From assembly GCA_039819165.1 (NCBI GenBank), contig JBCBSM010000001.1, positions 186,001-250,000 of the forward strand: a DNA stretch of 64,000 nucleotides, read 5' to 3'. The stretch is from Planctomycetota bacterium (lineage in GTDB: Bacteria > Planctomycetota > Phycisphaerae > Phycisphaerales > UBA1924). A model generated the notes under the pieces. It searched no databases and had not been told where the DNA came from. It saw only the letters and a program-made list of their open reading frames with translations. Both the position numbers and the translations under genes were made by a program. Of this stretch, positions 1-9,383 are shown piece after piece. The number at the start of each line of letters is the position of its first letter. Positions within the stretch are counted from its first letter, which is position 1.

Positions 1-2
1 TG

Positions 3-1013
3 CCCAACATCCAGCGCTGCGGCGGGGTTTGCGCCGACCAGGCGTACTACGCGGCAACCGTCGGCAAGGCGATCGGCGTGCCCACCGCCTACGTCACGGG
101 CCGCGGCGGCGAGGAGGGGCATGCCTGGGTCGGCTACCTCGAAGCCCGCGGCCGCAGCGCCGCGTGGAACTTCGACGTCGGCCGCTACCGCGAGTACCAG
201 GGCGTGCAGGGCACGCTGCTCGATCCGCAGTCGGGGCGTCGCATCGGCGACGACGAGCTCGCGCTGCTCGGCCGGCTCGCGCAGATCCGCGCCCCGCACC
301 GGCATGAGGCGGCCGCCTGGCTCGACGCCGCCGCGGCGCTGGAGCGATCATCGACGCCTTCGGAGCGCTCGTGGCCCGAGCGCGGCCGCCAGCGGGAGCC
401 ACGCGCCGGCCGGGCCGGCCTGCTCGAGCTCGCCGAGCTCGGCCTGCGGCGCAACCCCGGGGACCGCCGCGGCTGGGCGCTGGTCCGCCGCGCCGTCGCC
501 GACGCCGACATGCCCATGCGGGACCGCGTCGCGTGGTCCCAGACCATCATGCGGCTGTGCGAGCAGGCCGGGGCGGAGCACTTCATGGTCTCGCTGCTGC
601 AGCCCATGATCACCAGCATGCCCGGCGGCCGCGAGCGCAGCGGGGTGTGGGAGCGGGTGCTGGATTCGGTCAAGACCAAGAAGGACCTGCGGGCCCGCAT
701 CCGCATGATCCAGGCGCGGGACGCCCTGGGCCGCGGCGACAGGCACGCCGCCTTCTTGGCCTACCAGGACGTGTACCGCAGCTATCTCAACGACACCCGC
801 GAGAGCCAGAACGCCGTCTTCGCCGCCGTCTCCATGCTCGAGAAGGCGGGCAAGCACCAGGACGCCGCGCAGCTGCTCGAGGACGTCCTGGCCCGCGTCG
901 AGCGGCCGATCTCCGCCAGCACCTTCTCCAGCCACAGCAACTACGCCCGCATCCGGGCGTTCGCGGCCGAGTACGCCCAGCGGCACCGCGTCCCCATCGC
1001 CGGCGCGGGCTAG
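3..1013 (+). CDS. Transglutaminase-like protein, 5' end cut off
   Basis: The frame is open from the left edge of the window, so the true start lies upstream. The beginning has the layout of the transglutaminase/cysteine protease-like fold: a Cys in GGVCADQA (codon at 30-32), a His in GHAW (120-122) and an Asp in WNFDVG (174-176), in the spacing expected for a Cys-His-Asp triad. The remaining 270 residues are Arg- and Ala-rich and helical, and may be TPR-like repeats, though I see no clear consensus. The substrate is unknown. It could be a peptidase or an amidase rather than a cross-linking enzyme. It reads toward kbl, 61 bases downstream. Confidence 0.6.
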   Translation, partial: PNIQRCGGVCADQAYYAATVGKAIGVPTAYVTGRGGEEGHAWVGYLEARGRSAAWNFDVGRYREYQGVQGTLLDPQSGRRIGDDELALLGRLAQIRAPHRHEAAAWLDAAAALERSSTPSERSWPERGRQREPRAGRAGLLELAELGLRRNPGDRRGWALVRRAVADADMPMRDRVAWSQTIMRLCEQAGAEHFMVSLLQPMITSMPGGRERSGVWERVLDSVKTKKDLRARIRMIQARDALGRGDRHAAFLAYQDVYRSYLNDTRESQNAVFAAVSMLEKAGKHQDAAQLLEDVLARVERPISASTFSSHSNYARIRAFAAEYAQRHRVPIAGAG

Positions 1014-1074
1014 CCGGCGCGGCCGCATATGCTCGATCGGCGGCCGTCAGCCAAGGGCCGCCGGGAGCACGCCC

Positions 1075-2325
1075 ATGACCGCCACGACCGCCGCCCGCCC
1101 CTTCGATGCCCGCACCGACGACGTCCTCCGCGCACTCGAGGCCGGTGGCCAGTACAAGCACCTGCAGATGCTCGATTCGCCCATGGGCCCGACGGTCCGC
1201 CTCCGTGATGGCGACGGCGGCACCCGCGAGGTCATCTGCATGTGCTCCAACAACTACCTCGGGCTTGCCAACCACCCCGAGGTCGTCGAGGCCGGCATCC
1301 GGGGCCTGCGGGAGTTCGGCGCGGGCACCGCCTCGGTCCGCTTCATCTGCGGCACCTTCACGCCGCACGAGACGCTCGAGGCCACCATCGCCCGCTACAT
1401 GGGCACCGAGAGCAGCTACACCTTCGTCAGCTGCTGGACCGCCAACGAGGCGCTCTACCCGACCTTCGCCGAGCCGGGCGACGCGCTCATCTCCGACGAA
1501 CTCAACCACGCGTGCATCATCGACGGCATCCGCCTGGCCACCGTCATCAAGAAGGGCGTCAAGAAGGGCGTCTACAGGCACAACGACCTGGATGATCTCC
1601 GCGCCAAGCTCGAGAAGCTCAAGGCCGACCCGGAGGTCACCGGCCAGCTCTGGGTCATCACCGACGGCGTGTTCAGCATGGAGGGCGATATCGCCGACCT
1701 GCCCGGGCTGCGGACGCTCTGCGACGAGTTCGAGGCGATGCTCGTGGTCGACGATTCGCACGGCCACGGCGTGATGGGACCCACCGGCCGCGGCACGCAC
1801 GAGCACTACGGCATGTGCCCCGGTGCGGCCAACCACGATCCCGGCCTGGGCGAGGTCGACTTCTTTACGGGCACGCTGGGCAAGGCCCTCGGCGGCGGCG
1901 CGGGCGGCTTCATCGCCGGCAGCCGCCGCGGCACCGAACTCATGATCCAGCGCGGCCGGCCGACGCTGTTCAGCAACGCCCTGCCCTGCACCATCGCCTG
2001 CAGCGCCAACAAGGCCATCGAGATCCTGCTGAACGAGCCCGAGCGTGTGCAGACGCTGCGGGACATCGCGGCCTACGCCCGCGACAAGATCACCGCCGCC
2101 GGCTTCGAGGTCATCGAGTCGCCCACCGCCATCTGCCCCATCATCGTGGGCGAGACCGCCAAGGCCATCGCCATGAGCAAACGCCTGCTCGAGCTGGGCA
2201 TCTTCGTCATCGGCTTCGGCTACCCCGTCGTGCCCGAGGGCGCTGCTCGGCTGCGGTTGCAGATGTCCGCCGCTCACACGGAGGAGCACGTGGATGCGGT
2301 GGTCGAGGCGCTGAAGAAGCTATGA
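1075..2325 (+). CDS. kbl: Glycine C-acetyltransferase (2-amino-3-ketobutyrate CoA ligase)
   Basis: A 416-residue PLP enzyme of the alpha-oxoamine synthase family. It converts 2-amino-3-oxobutyrate and CoA to glycine and acetyl-CoA, the second step of threonine breakdown, in the cytoplasm. The N-terminal SNNYLGLANHPEV, the Asp-Ser-His patch DDSHGHGVMG and the PLP-lysine motif TGTLGKALGG (Lys about 270) fit Kbl better than BioF or HemA. The length is slightly above the usual 398. No threonine dehydrogenase gene is visible nearby. The stop overlaps the ridA start as ATGA, which implies translational coupling. Confidence 0.9.
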   Translation: MTATTAARPFDARTDDVLRALEAGGQYKHLQMLDSPMGPTVRLRDGDGGTREVICMCSNNYLGLANHPEVVEAGIRGLREFGAGTASVRFICGTFTPHETLEATIARYMGTESSYTFVSCWTANEALYPTFAEPGDALISDELNHACIIDGIRLATVIKKGVKKGVYRHNDLDDLRAKLEKLKADPEVTGQLWVITDGVFSMEGDIADLPGLRTLCDEFEAMLVVDDSHGHGVMGPTGRGTHEHYGMCPGAANHDPGLGEVDFFTGTLGKALGGGAGGFIAGSRRGTELMIQRGRPTLFSNALPCTIACSANKAIEILLNEPERVQTLRDIAAYARDKITAAGFEVIESPTAICPIIVGETAKAIAMSKRLLELGIFVIGFGYPVVPEGAARLRLQMSAAHTEEHVDAVVEALKKL

Positions 2326-2722
2326 CCCGCACCAACATCTCCACCGGCGGCCCCTGGGAAGCAGCCAACGGCTACAGCCGCGCGGTGAAGCTCGAGCACG
2401 CCGACCACACGCGGTTCGTGTTCGCCGGCACGACGGCCGCCAATCCCGATGGCTCGATCGAGGCCGAGGGCGACGCCGGTGGACAGGCCCGGACGATCCT
2501 GGATCGCATCGGCTCGGTGCTGCGGGAGCACGGCGCTGGCCTGGAGCATGTGGTCGCTACGCGGATGTTCGTCACGAAGGCCGAGCATGCCCAAGCGGTT
2601 GGCCGCGCGCATGGCGAGATCTTCGCTGGAATTCGCCCCGCCGCCACGCTGGTTGTCGTGGCCGCTCTCGTCGATGCGCGGATGCTCGTGGAGATCGAGG
2701 CGGAGGCGGTGGTACGGAAGGC

Positions 2723-2726
<4 letters not shown>
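2322..2726 (+). CDS. ridA: RidA family enamine/imine deaminase
   Basis: A 134-residue YjgF/YER057c/UK114-type protein. The family hydrolyses reactive enamine and imine intermediates such as 2-aminoacrylate released by PLP enzymes. Visible family features are the FVFAGTTA strand near the N-terminus, the central helix with GLEHVV, and a C-terminal RPAATLV segment carrying the conserved substrate-binding Arg, followed by a [10 protein letters not shown] strand. The ATG overlaps the kbl stop, so it probably protects or accompanies Kbl chemistry. Its stop codon shares the four bases CTAG with the opposing icd stop. Confidence 0.85.
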
Positions 2727-4066
<1,340 letters not shown>

Positions 4067-4145
4067 CGGCGGGTTCCTCCGTGGCTGGCACGCACGATAG
4101 GCGTTCGGCCCCGCGCGCTTGCCGGAAGATGCCGAAGTCCGCGGG

Positions 4146-5588
4146 TCATGACACGTAGAGCCGCGCGAGATCCGCCCAGAATCCCGCGTAGGTCTTGGCA
4201 ACGCAGCCCGGATCGCGGATCGAGACGTTGGGCCGATGCAGGCCGACGAGCGCGAGCGACATCGCCATGCGATGGTCGTTGTAGGTGTCGAACTCGATCG
4301 CATCGGCCGGCGTGCGTGCCAGCAGCCCGCCCGGCGGGGGATCGATGGTGATGGCGCCGGCTTCTCCCAGCACGTCGAGCTCGACGGCGACGCCCACCTT
4401 GGCCAGCTCGGTCTGCAGCGCGTGCAGGCGGTCGGTCTCCTTGACCCGCAGCGTGTGCAGCCCGCGGATGACCGAGCGGCCGTCGGCCATGCCCGCCAGC
4501 ACGGCCAGCGCGAGCGCGGCGTCTGGCATCTCCCGCATGTCGGCCATCACCGGGCCCAGCCGCTCGCCGCCCGCGACGCGGATGCTGGGCCCCTCGCTCG
4601 CGTCGCCCCGGCGGATGATCCGCACGCCCGCGCCCATCCGGGCGAGCACGCCGGGGAAGGCAAGGTCGCCCTGCAGCCCCTCGTCGTCGACGCCCGCGAT
4701 CGCGACACGTCCATTCGGCTTGCTCGCGGCGGCCGCCCAGAACACCGAGGCGCCGCTCGCGTCCGGCTCGATGTCCAGCTCGAATCCCGTCTCGAGCGGC
4801 CCGCCCGGCGGTCCGGGTGCGACCCTGAGCACGCGGAGGTCGGCCGAGGACCGCAGCCGCGCGCCCAGCACGTCGAGCAGCCCCAGCGTCATGCGGACAT
4901 AGGAGGCGCTGGTGACCTCTCCCTCGATCTCGATGGAGATGCCGCCTTCAAGAAACGGCCCGAGCATCAGCATCGCCGAGATGAACTGGCTCGACGGCGG
5001 CGATTCGAAGTACACCTCGGTGCACGCAGGCGGGCTGCTCGGCGGGACGATGCGGATCGGTGGGCAGCCCGGCTCGCCGAGCGCCTCGATCCGCGCGCCC
5101 ATCTCGACCAGCGCGCCCGCAAGATCGCCGATCGGCCGCTGCCGCATCCGCTCGTCGCCGGTGATCGACACGGGCGAGGGGCACAGGCAGCTGCTCGCCG
5201 CCAGGAACCGAACGGCCGTGCCGGCGTTGCCCAGGTCGAGCTCGACATCTTCGCTCTGCGGCTTCCAGCAACCGCCCACGCCGCGGATGACGACCTGGTC
5301 GTCGCTCGTCGTGATGGTTGCGCCGAGCTTCCGCAGGCCGTCCATCATGACCCGCGCGTCGTCGGCGTCGAGCAGCGCGCCCCGGAGCCGCGATTCGCCG
5401 CCCGCGAGCGCCCCCAGCAGCAGCGCCCGGTTGGTCAGGCTCTTGCTGCCCGGCGGCCGGAGGAGCACGTCCATGCGTCGACCCGCACCGACCGACGCCA
5501 GTGTCGGGATCGGCAGCGGGTCCGGCAGGGTCCCGAGCGGCCCGAGCAGGTGGTCGACCGATGCTGGAGCCGTCGGCGGGGTGGGCAT
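4146..5588 (-). CDS. aroA: 3-phosphoshikimate 1-carboxyvinyltransferase (EPSP synthase)
   Basis: A 480-residue enzyme joining shikimate-3-phosphate and PEP in the sixth step of the shikimate pathway. Diagnostic motifs are [18 protein letters not shown] (PGSKS at about 46-50), the [13 protein letters not shown] loop, LRVKETDRL and [10 protein letters not shown] (about 437). It is some 50 residues longer than the E. coli enzyme, mostly in a Pro-rich N-terminal lead. A later in-frame Met (about 39) sits too close to the PGSKS motif to be the likely start. It lies between the groES-like gene and icd on the same strand. Confidence 0.93.
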   Translation of the reverse strand: MPTPPTAPASVDHLLGPLGTLPDPLPIPTLASVGAGRRMDVLLRPPGSKSLTNRALLLGALAGGESRLRGALLDADDARVMMDGLRKLGATITTSDDQVVIRGVGGCWKPQSEDVELDLGNAGTAVRFLAASSCLCPSPVSITGDERMRQRPIGDLAGALVEMGARIEALGEPGCPPIRIVPPSSPPACTEVYFESPPSSQFISAMLMLGPFLEGGISIEIEGEVTSASYVRMTLGLLDVLGARLRSSADLRVLRVAPGPPGGPLETGFELDIEPDASGASVFWAAAASKPNGRVAIAGVDDEGLQGDLAFPGVLARMGAGVRIIRRGDASEGPSIRVAGGERLGPVMADMREMPDAALALAVLAGMADGRSVIRGLHTLRVKETDRLHALQTELAKVGVAVELDVLGEAGAITIDPPPGGLLARTPADAIEFDTYNDHRMAMSLALVGLHRPNVSIRDPGCVAKTYAGFWADLARLYVS

Positions 5589-5643
5589 GGGGAGTCTGTA
5601 CCTCGGCGGCGTGCGCCCACGCGGCGCACCCGCGGGCGGCCGA

Positions 5644-5976
5644 TCAGGCCGACGATTCGTCCTCGGGCATCCGGAACACGGCGACCACGTCGTCGATGGG
5701 CACCACGAAGAGCCGGTTGTCGCCCTCGAAGTCCACCGGGATGGCCTTGGCGGGGTGGAACAGCACCCGCTGGTAGTTGCGGACCGGATAGTCGTCGTCG
5801 TGCTCCACCTGCGCGGAGATCGCGACGATGCGGCCCGTGAGCGTGGGGATCTCGAGCTTGTCGGGCAGATGCAGGCCAGCCTTGGTCTGCTTCTTGTCCT
5901 CGTCCTTGCGGATCAGGACCCGTGCGCCGATGGGCTCCACCGTCTCGATGCGACTGACCGATCCGGCCCGATCCAT
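5644..5976 (-). CDS. Stand-alone GroES-like co-chaperonin
   Basis: A 110-residue Cpn10-fold protein. The pattern IGARVLIRKDE, followed by a Lys-rich mobile-loop region (KKQTKAGLHLPDK), a GRIVAIS strand and a C-terminal DDVVAVF strand, follows GroES order (first strand, mobile loop, beta barrel). The second of two nearby ATGs is chosen because GGAGG lies 5 bases before it. There is no groEL gene adjacent, which is unusual. The hydrophobic IVL tripeptide that GroES uses to touch GroEL is not obvious in the loop, so this may be a specialised paralogue rather than the main co-chaperonin. Confidence 0.75.
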   Translation of the reverse strand: MDRAGSVSRIETVEPIGARVLIRKDEDKKQTKAGLHLPDKLEIPTLTGRIVAISAQVEHDDDYPVRNYQRVLFHPAKAIPVDFEGDNRLFVVPIDDVVAVFRMPEDESSA

Positions 5977-6080
5977 CCACGCCTCCATCGCGCCCGCGGG
6001 TGGCCCTCGCGTCGTGCGTGGCCCGCCTTGCTTGACGGCTATGCTAGGTCCGCCCCGGCCCGCCGCCCCCCGAACGACGC

Positions 6081-6602
6081 ATGCACGACCATCTCCGCAG
6101 CTTCATCCGCGATGTCCCCGACTTTCCCAAGCCGGGAATCATCTTCCGCGACTTCACGCCGCTGCTGGCCGACCCCGGCGCCCTCGCGCTCGCGGTCGAG
6201 TTGATGGTCAACCCGTTCCGTGGCAAGGGGATCGACCTGGTGCTCGGGGCCGAGTCGCGGGGCTTCATCTTCGGAACCGCCATTGCCCAGGCCCTGTCCG
6301 CGGGCTTCGTGCCGATCCGCAAGCCCGGCAAGCTGCCGCGGCAGGTCCACGGCGTCGACTACGACCTGGAGTACGGCTCGGATCGCCTCGAGATGCACGC
6401 CGACGACGTGCTCAACGGAAGCCGGACGCTCATCGTCGATGACCTGCTGGCCACCGGCGGCACCATGGGCGCCTCCTACCAGCTGGCCGCGATGTCCGGG
6501 GCGCACATCGCCGGGGCGAGCGTGCTGATCGAACTCGAATCGCTCGGCGGCCGGGGACGGCTCGCCGAGATCGATCCGCTGCACTCGGTGCTCAGCCTGT
6601 AG
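6081..6602 (+). CDS. apt: Adenine phosphoribosyltransferase
   Basis: A 173-residue purine-salvage enzyme converting adenine and PRPP to AMP and pyrophosphate. It opens with the family's PDFPKPGIIFRDFTPLL segment, has the GAESRGFIFG adenine-site stretch (about 57-65) and the PRPP-binding loop VDDLLATGGT (about 119-128). Length and motif order match the family exactly. It is transcribed divergently from the groES-like gene. A possible -10 (TATGCT) lies near 6040. Confidence 0.95.
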   Translation: MHDHLRSFIRDVPDFPKPGIIFRDFTPLLADPGALALAVELMVNPFRGKGIDLVLGAESRGFIFGTAIAQALSAGFVPIRKPGKLPRQVHGVDYDLEYGSDRLEMHADDVLNGSRTLIVDDLLATGGTMGASYQLAAMSGAHIAGASVLIELESLGGRGRLAEIDPLHSVLSL

Positions 6603-6655
6603 AGAGACGAGGCGACCGAACGCCCGTCCGCGAAACGCTGGTCTTCCGGTCCGCC

Positions 6656-7228
6656 TTAGCGCCGCCGGCGCATTGCGGCCACGCCACCGAATGCCAGCAG
6701 GGCAAGGCTGCCCGGGGCCGGTATCCCGATGGTGGCCGAGCCCTCTACCAGGTCGTCCAGCCGGGACTCGCTGACGGAACTGCCCATGCCAACGTACACG
6801 TCGAAGCGGCTGGTCCGGGTCGAGATATCGACGACCCCGGGGCCGGGCAAGACGTCCGGCATGGTGTAGGTGGCCTGCCAGAAGACGATGGGGTTGCTCG
6901 GGTCGGCGTAGATGCCCGCCGGCGGGAAGTTCAGCTGGCCGGCGACGATGCCGTCCACGCCGGTGGCCGAGGGCGTGCCAAACGAGGTGCCGGGGCCGTC
7001 CATGGGGGCCACGAGGGCCAGATCGCTCCAGCCGGTCGAGCCGACCGAACTCACGAAGTCGGTGGCGATCCCGGCGATCGCGAAATCGCCGTCGGGGTAG
7101 CTGGCCGAGAGGGTGACGATGGTGCTCTCGCCCGGGCCCAGCGTCGGGTTGGCGACGTCGATGTTGATGCTCTGACCCGCGGCGGCGGCGGCCATGCCGG
7201 CGATGGCAATCAGTGCGCACGTCTTCAT
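6656..7228 (-). CDS. Secreted PEP-CTERM-like protein, tandem copy A
   Basis: A 190-residue exported protein of unknown function. It has a signal peptide (MKTCALIAIAGMAAAAAG), a beta-rich body and a C-terminal sorting signal: PAPGSLAL, a short hydrophobic helix, then RRRR. Such tails are processed by exosortase or rhombosortase-type systems. The start is placed at the Met preceded by GAGGAGA; a longer frame upstream is ignored. The body is closely related to copies B and C (shared GWSDLAL.APMDGPGTS, FPPAGIYAD and FWQATYT). This copy is the most divergent (PGPGVV insertion, AMRRRR tail) and lacks the clear terminator of the others. Confidence 0.8.
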   Translation of the reverse strand: MKTCALIAIAGMAAAAAGQSINIDVANPTLGPGESTIVTLSASYPDGDFAIAGIATDFVSSVGSTGWSDLALVAPMDGPGTSFGTPSATGVDGIVAGQLNFPPAGIYADPSNPIVFWQATYTMPDVLPGPGVVDISTRTSRFDVYVGMGSSVSESRLDDLVEGSATIGIPAPGSLALLAFGGVAAMRRRR

Positions 7229-7331
7229 CTCGATCTCTCCTCTCAATCTCGGCAAGCCGAATACGGATGTGGACATGGGTGTCCGCTCGCACGGCTAGCC
7301 CCGCTCGCAGCGGGGCGTGCAGAGTGTAATC

Positions 7332-7361
7332 GATATACGCTTCGAAAGAAACACTTCTTAA
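7332..7361 (-). promoter_or_regulatory. Possible promoter of PEP-CTERM copy A
   Basis: On the minus strand TTAAGA (7361-7356) and TATATC (7337-7332) are separated by 18 bases, in the one AT-rich patch of the region. A transcript from here would have a leader of about 95 bases before the ATG at 7228. This rests on hexamer resemblance only. Confidence 0.3.
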
Positions 7362-7514
7362 GTTCCCGCTGCGGGCGTCGCTGCTGGTGCTGGATCGGCG
7401 TCCGCACAGACGACCGAGAATGGCCGGAAGCGTCTGCTACGCAGAGCCGAGCCCATGGACGGAGGGGCCTTCATCGGTGCCTCGCCGCGCCACGCGCCGA
7501 GAGTACCTGCTGCA

Positions 7515-7555
7515 CCAAACAAAAAACACGACCCCGGCGTACGCCGGAGTCGTGT
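7515..7555 (-). terminator. Intrinsic terminator after PEP-CTERM copy B
   Basis: Read on the minus strand, two nearly perfect complementary arms of 15 bases (7555-7541 and 7540-7526, one G-T wobble) fold into a GC-rich hairpin. TTTTTTGTTT follows directly. This is a textbook rho-independent terminator about 50 bases past the stop of the gene at 7602. Confidence 0.85.
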
Positions 7556-7601
7556 CGATTTCGGAGTATCGGCCTGAGGCCGATCGCGTGCAGCTGCCGG
7601 A

Positions 7602-8177
7602 TTAGCGGCGGCGGCGGGCGGCGGCCAGGCCGCCGAGGCCCAGCAGCGCGAGGCTGGCCGGAGCGGGAACGACGCGGATGACGCCCGAGCCCTCGGTCAG
7701 GTCGCCGAGGCGGGACTCGCTCAGCGAGCTCATCATGTCGAGGTAGACATCGAAGCGGCTGGTGCGGGTCGACAGGTCGACGTCGAAGGGGGTGTCAACC
7801 ATGTCCGGCGCGGTGTAGGTGGCCTGCCAGAAGGCGATGGGGTTGCTGGAGTCGGCGTAGATGCCGGCCGGGGGGAAGTTCAGCTGGCCGGCAACGATGC
7901 CGTCCACGCCGGTGCCCGAGGGGGCGCCGGCCGAGGTGCCGGGGCCGTCCATCGGGGCGATGAGGGCCAGGTCGCTCCAGCCGGTCGAGCCGACCGAGCT
8001 GATGAAATCGGTGGCGACGCCGGCGACGGCGAAGTCGTCAGGACCGAAGCCAGCGCTCAGCGTAACGACCACGCTCTCGCCCGGACCGATGGTCGACGAA
8101 GCGGGATCGATGCTGATCGACTGGGCGCTGGCGGCGGCAGCCATACCAGCAACGGCAACAAGGGCAACAGTCTTCAT
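7602..8177 (-). CDS. Secreted PEP-CTERM-like protein, tandem copy B
   Basis: A 191-residue exported protein of unknown function and a close paralogue of copies A and C. The signal peptide MKTVALVAVAGMAAAASAQ is followed by a roughly 145-residue beta-rich domain, then VPAPASLALLGLGGLAAA and RRRR. The PAP plus helix plus basic tail is a PEP-CTERM-type sorting signal. The start follows AGAGGAGAG at good spacing. The body is acidic (many Asp and Glu) with no Cys, typical of surface or matrix proteins. The gene has its own terminator, so each copy seems to be a separate transcription unit. Confidence 0.82.
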   Translation of the reverse strand: MKTVALVAVAGMAAAASAQSISIDPASSTIGPGESVVVTLSAGFGPDDFAVAGVATDFISSVGSTGWSDLALIAPMDGPGTSAGAPSGTGVDGIVAGQLNFPPAGIYADSSNPIAFWQATYTAPDMVDTPFDVDLSTRTSRFDVYLDMMSSLSESRLGDLTEGSGVIRVVPAPASLALLGLGGLAAARRRR

Positions 8178-8573
8178 CTTGGTCTCTCCTCTTGAGCTCA
8201 AGAAACCGGGTTTCGAAAGGCACAGTTCAACAGAAATTCCGATTCGTTTGCTTGCTGACCCGCGAATCGGTGGTTCGAGTCTAACCGACCTCTCAGACCT
8301 CGGCAACACCTTTCCACGCGAATCCGCGATATTTGCCCCCTGTCGAGCGGGATCTGCGTCCGGGTAACCAGCATCGTCCGCCGCCGTTCGGGCATCGTGT
8401 TCGGTACTCGAGAGGATCCGTGTGGCCCCCACCGCGCGTGTTGCCGCAAGCACTTACGCCATCAGGGGGGCGATTGGCGATCCGAACAAATAGAAAACAC
8501 GACCCCGACGTGAACCGGGATCGTGTCGATTTCGCTAAAACCGGCTCGGGGCCGGCTGAGTGCAGCTGCCGGA
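8178..8573. other. Intergenic region between PEP-CTERM copies B and C
   Basis: No gene is seen in these 396 bases. The left two thirds should contain the promoter of copy B on the minus strand, but I cannot pick convincing hexamers. The right end holds the terminator of copy C and a small hairpin (8541-8555) directly after its stop codon, mirroring the layout after copy B. The parallel layout supports duplication of the whole unit, including the 3' region. Confidence 0.5.
8490..8526 (-). terminator. Intrinsic terminator after PEP-CTERM copy C
   Basis: On the minus strand a 12-base arm (8526-8515) pairs with 8508-8497 with one or two mismatches, then TTTTCTA follows. The arm sequence is nearly the same as in the terminator of copy B, so it was probably duplicated with the gene. 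It has a shorter T-run than the copy B terminator. Confidence 0.7.
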
Positions 8574-9152
8574 TTAGCGGCGGCGGCGGGCGGCGGCCAG
8601 GCCGCCGAGGCCCAGCAGCGCGAGGCTGGCCGGAGCCGGGACGACGCTGATGGCGCCCGAACCCTCGACGAGGTCGCCGAGGCGGGACTCGCTGGTCGCG
8701 GCGCCCATGTCGATGTAGACATCAAAGCGGTCGGTCGCCGTCGACAGGTCGACGGTGAAGGCGTCATCGACGACGGCCGGCGCGGTGTAGGTGGCCTGCC
8801 AGAAGGCGATGGGGTTGGTGGGGTCGGCGTAGATGCCGGCCGGGGGGAAGTTCAGCTGGCCGGCGATGATGCCGTCCACGCCGGTGGCCGAGGGAGCGCC
8901 GGCCGAGGTGCCGGGGCCGTCCATCGGGGCGATGAGAGCCAGGTCGCTCCAGCCGGTCGAGCCGACCGAGCTCACGAAATCGGTGCCGATTCCGGCGATG
9001 GCGAAGTCGGTGCCGCCGAAGCCGGCGCTCAGCGTGACAACGGTGCTCTCGCCCGGGCCGAGGGTCGGGTTGGCAACGTCAATGACAACGCTCTGGGCCG
9101 AGGCGGCGGCGGCGATACCGGAAACGGCAACAAGGGCAACAGCCTTCTTCAT
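8574..9152 (-). CDS. Secreted PEP-CTERM-like protein, tandem copy C
   Basis: A 192-residue exported protein of unknown function, promoter-proximal in a three-gene tandem array. It has the signal peptide MKKAVALVAVSGIAAAASAQ, then the shared body (ANPTLGPGESTVVTLSAGF, STGWSDLALIAPMDGPGTS, FPPAGIYADPTNP), and a C-terminal VPAPASLALLGLGGLAAARR sorting tail ending RRRR. The tail is identical to that of copy B. The start follows GAGGAGATGAAG. Differences from copy B cluster in the last third of the body (TATDRFDVYIDMGAAT), as expected for diverging duplicates. Confidence 0.82.
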   Translation of the reverse strand: MKKAVALVAVSGIAAAASAQSVVIDVANPTLGPGESTVVTLSAGFGGTDFAIAGIGTDFVSSVGSTGWSDLALIAPMDGPGTSAGAPSATGVDGIIAGQLNFPPAGIYADPTNPIAFWQATYTAPAVVDDAFTVDLSTATDRFDVYIDMGAATSESRLGDLVEGSGAISVVPAPASLALLGLGGLAAARRRR

Positions 9153-9383
9153 ATCTTCATCTCCTCACGCGACCGGGGCCCTGTTGCCCCGAGGCCTGAT
9201 CTATCCGGTCGTCCGAGTACGACCTCTACGCAAACAAGCTACAGCCATTCCCAGGGGCCGCCAGCCACGCCTCCTCTTTTTTTCCTCGCCATCGCGAACT
9301 CGATTCGCCGGCCGCACGATGCAATGCCACGAGCCGCCGCCACGGCCCAGGGGGCCGCGGATTATCGGCGTCCGGGAATCTGG

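Larger units (their letters stand above)
7229..7601. other. Intergenic region between PEP-CTERM copies A and B
   Basis: No gene is seen in these 373 bases. On the minus strand they hold the 3' region of copy B (a small hairpin at 7568-7584 just after its stop, then the terminator at 7515-7555) and the upstream region of copy A. The stretch around 7320-7365 is distinctly AT-richer than its surroundings and is the likely promoter area of copy A. Confidence 0.6.

Noticed and set aside
787-2289. A 500-codon minus-strand frame over kbl
   Set aside because: Antisense shadow of a conserved enzyme; the composition is low-complexity Gly/Val/Asp/His and no family is recognisable.
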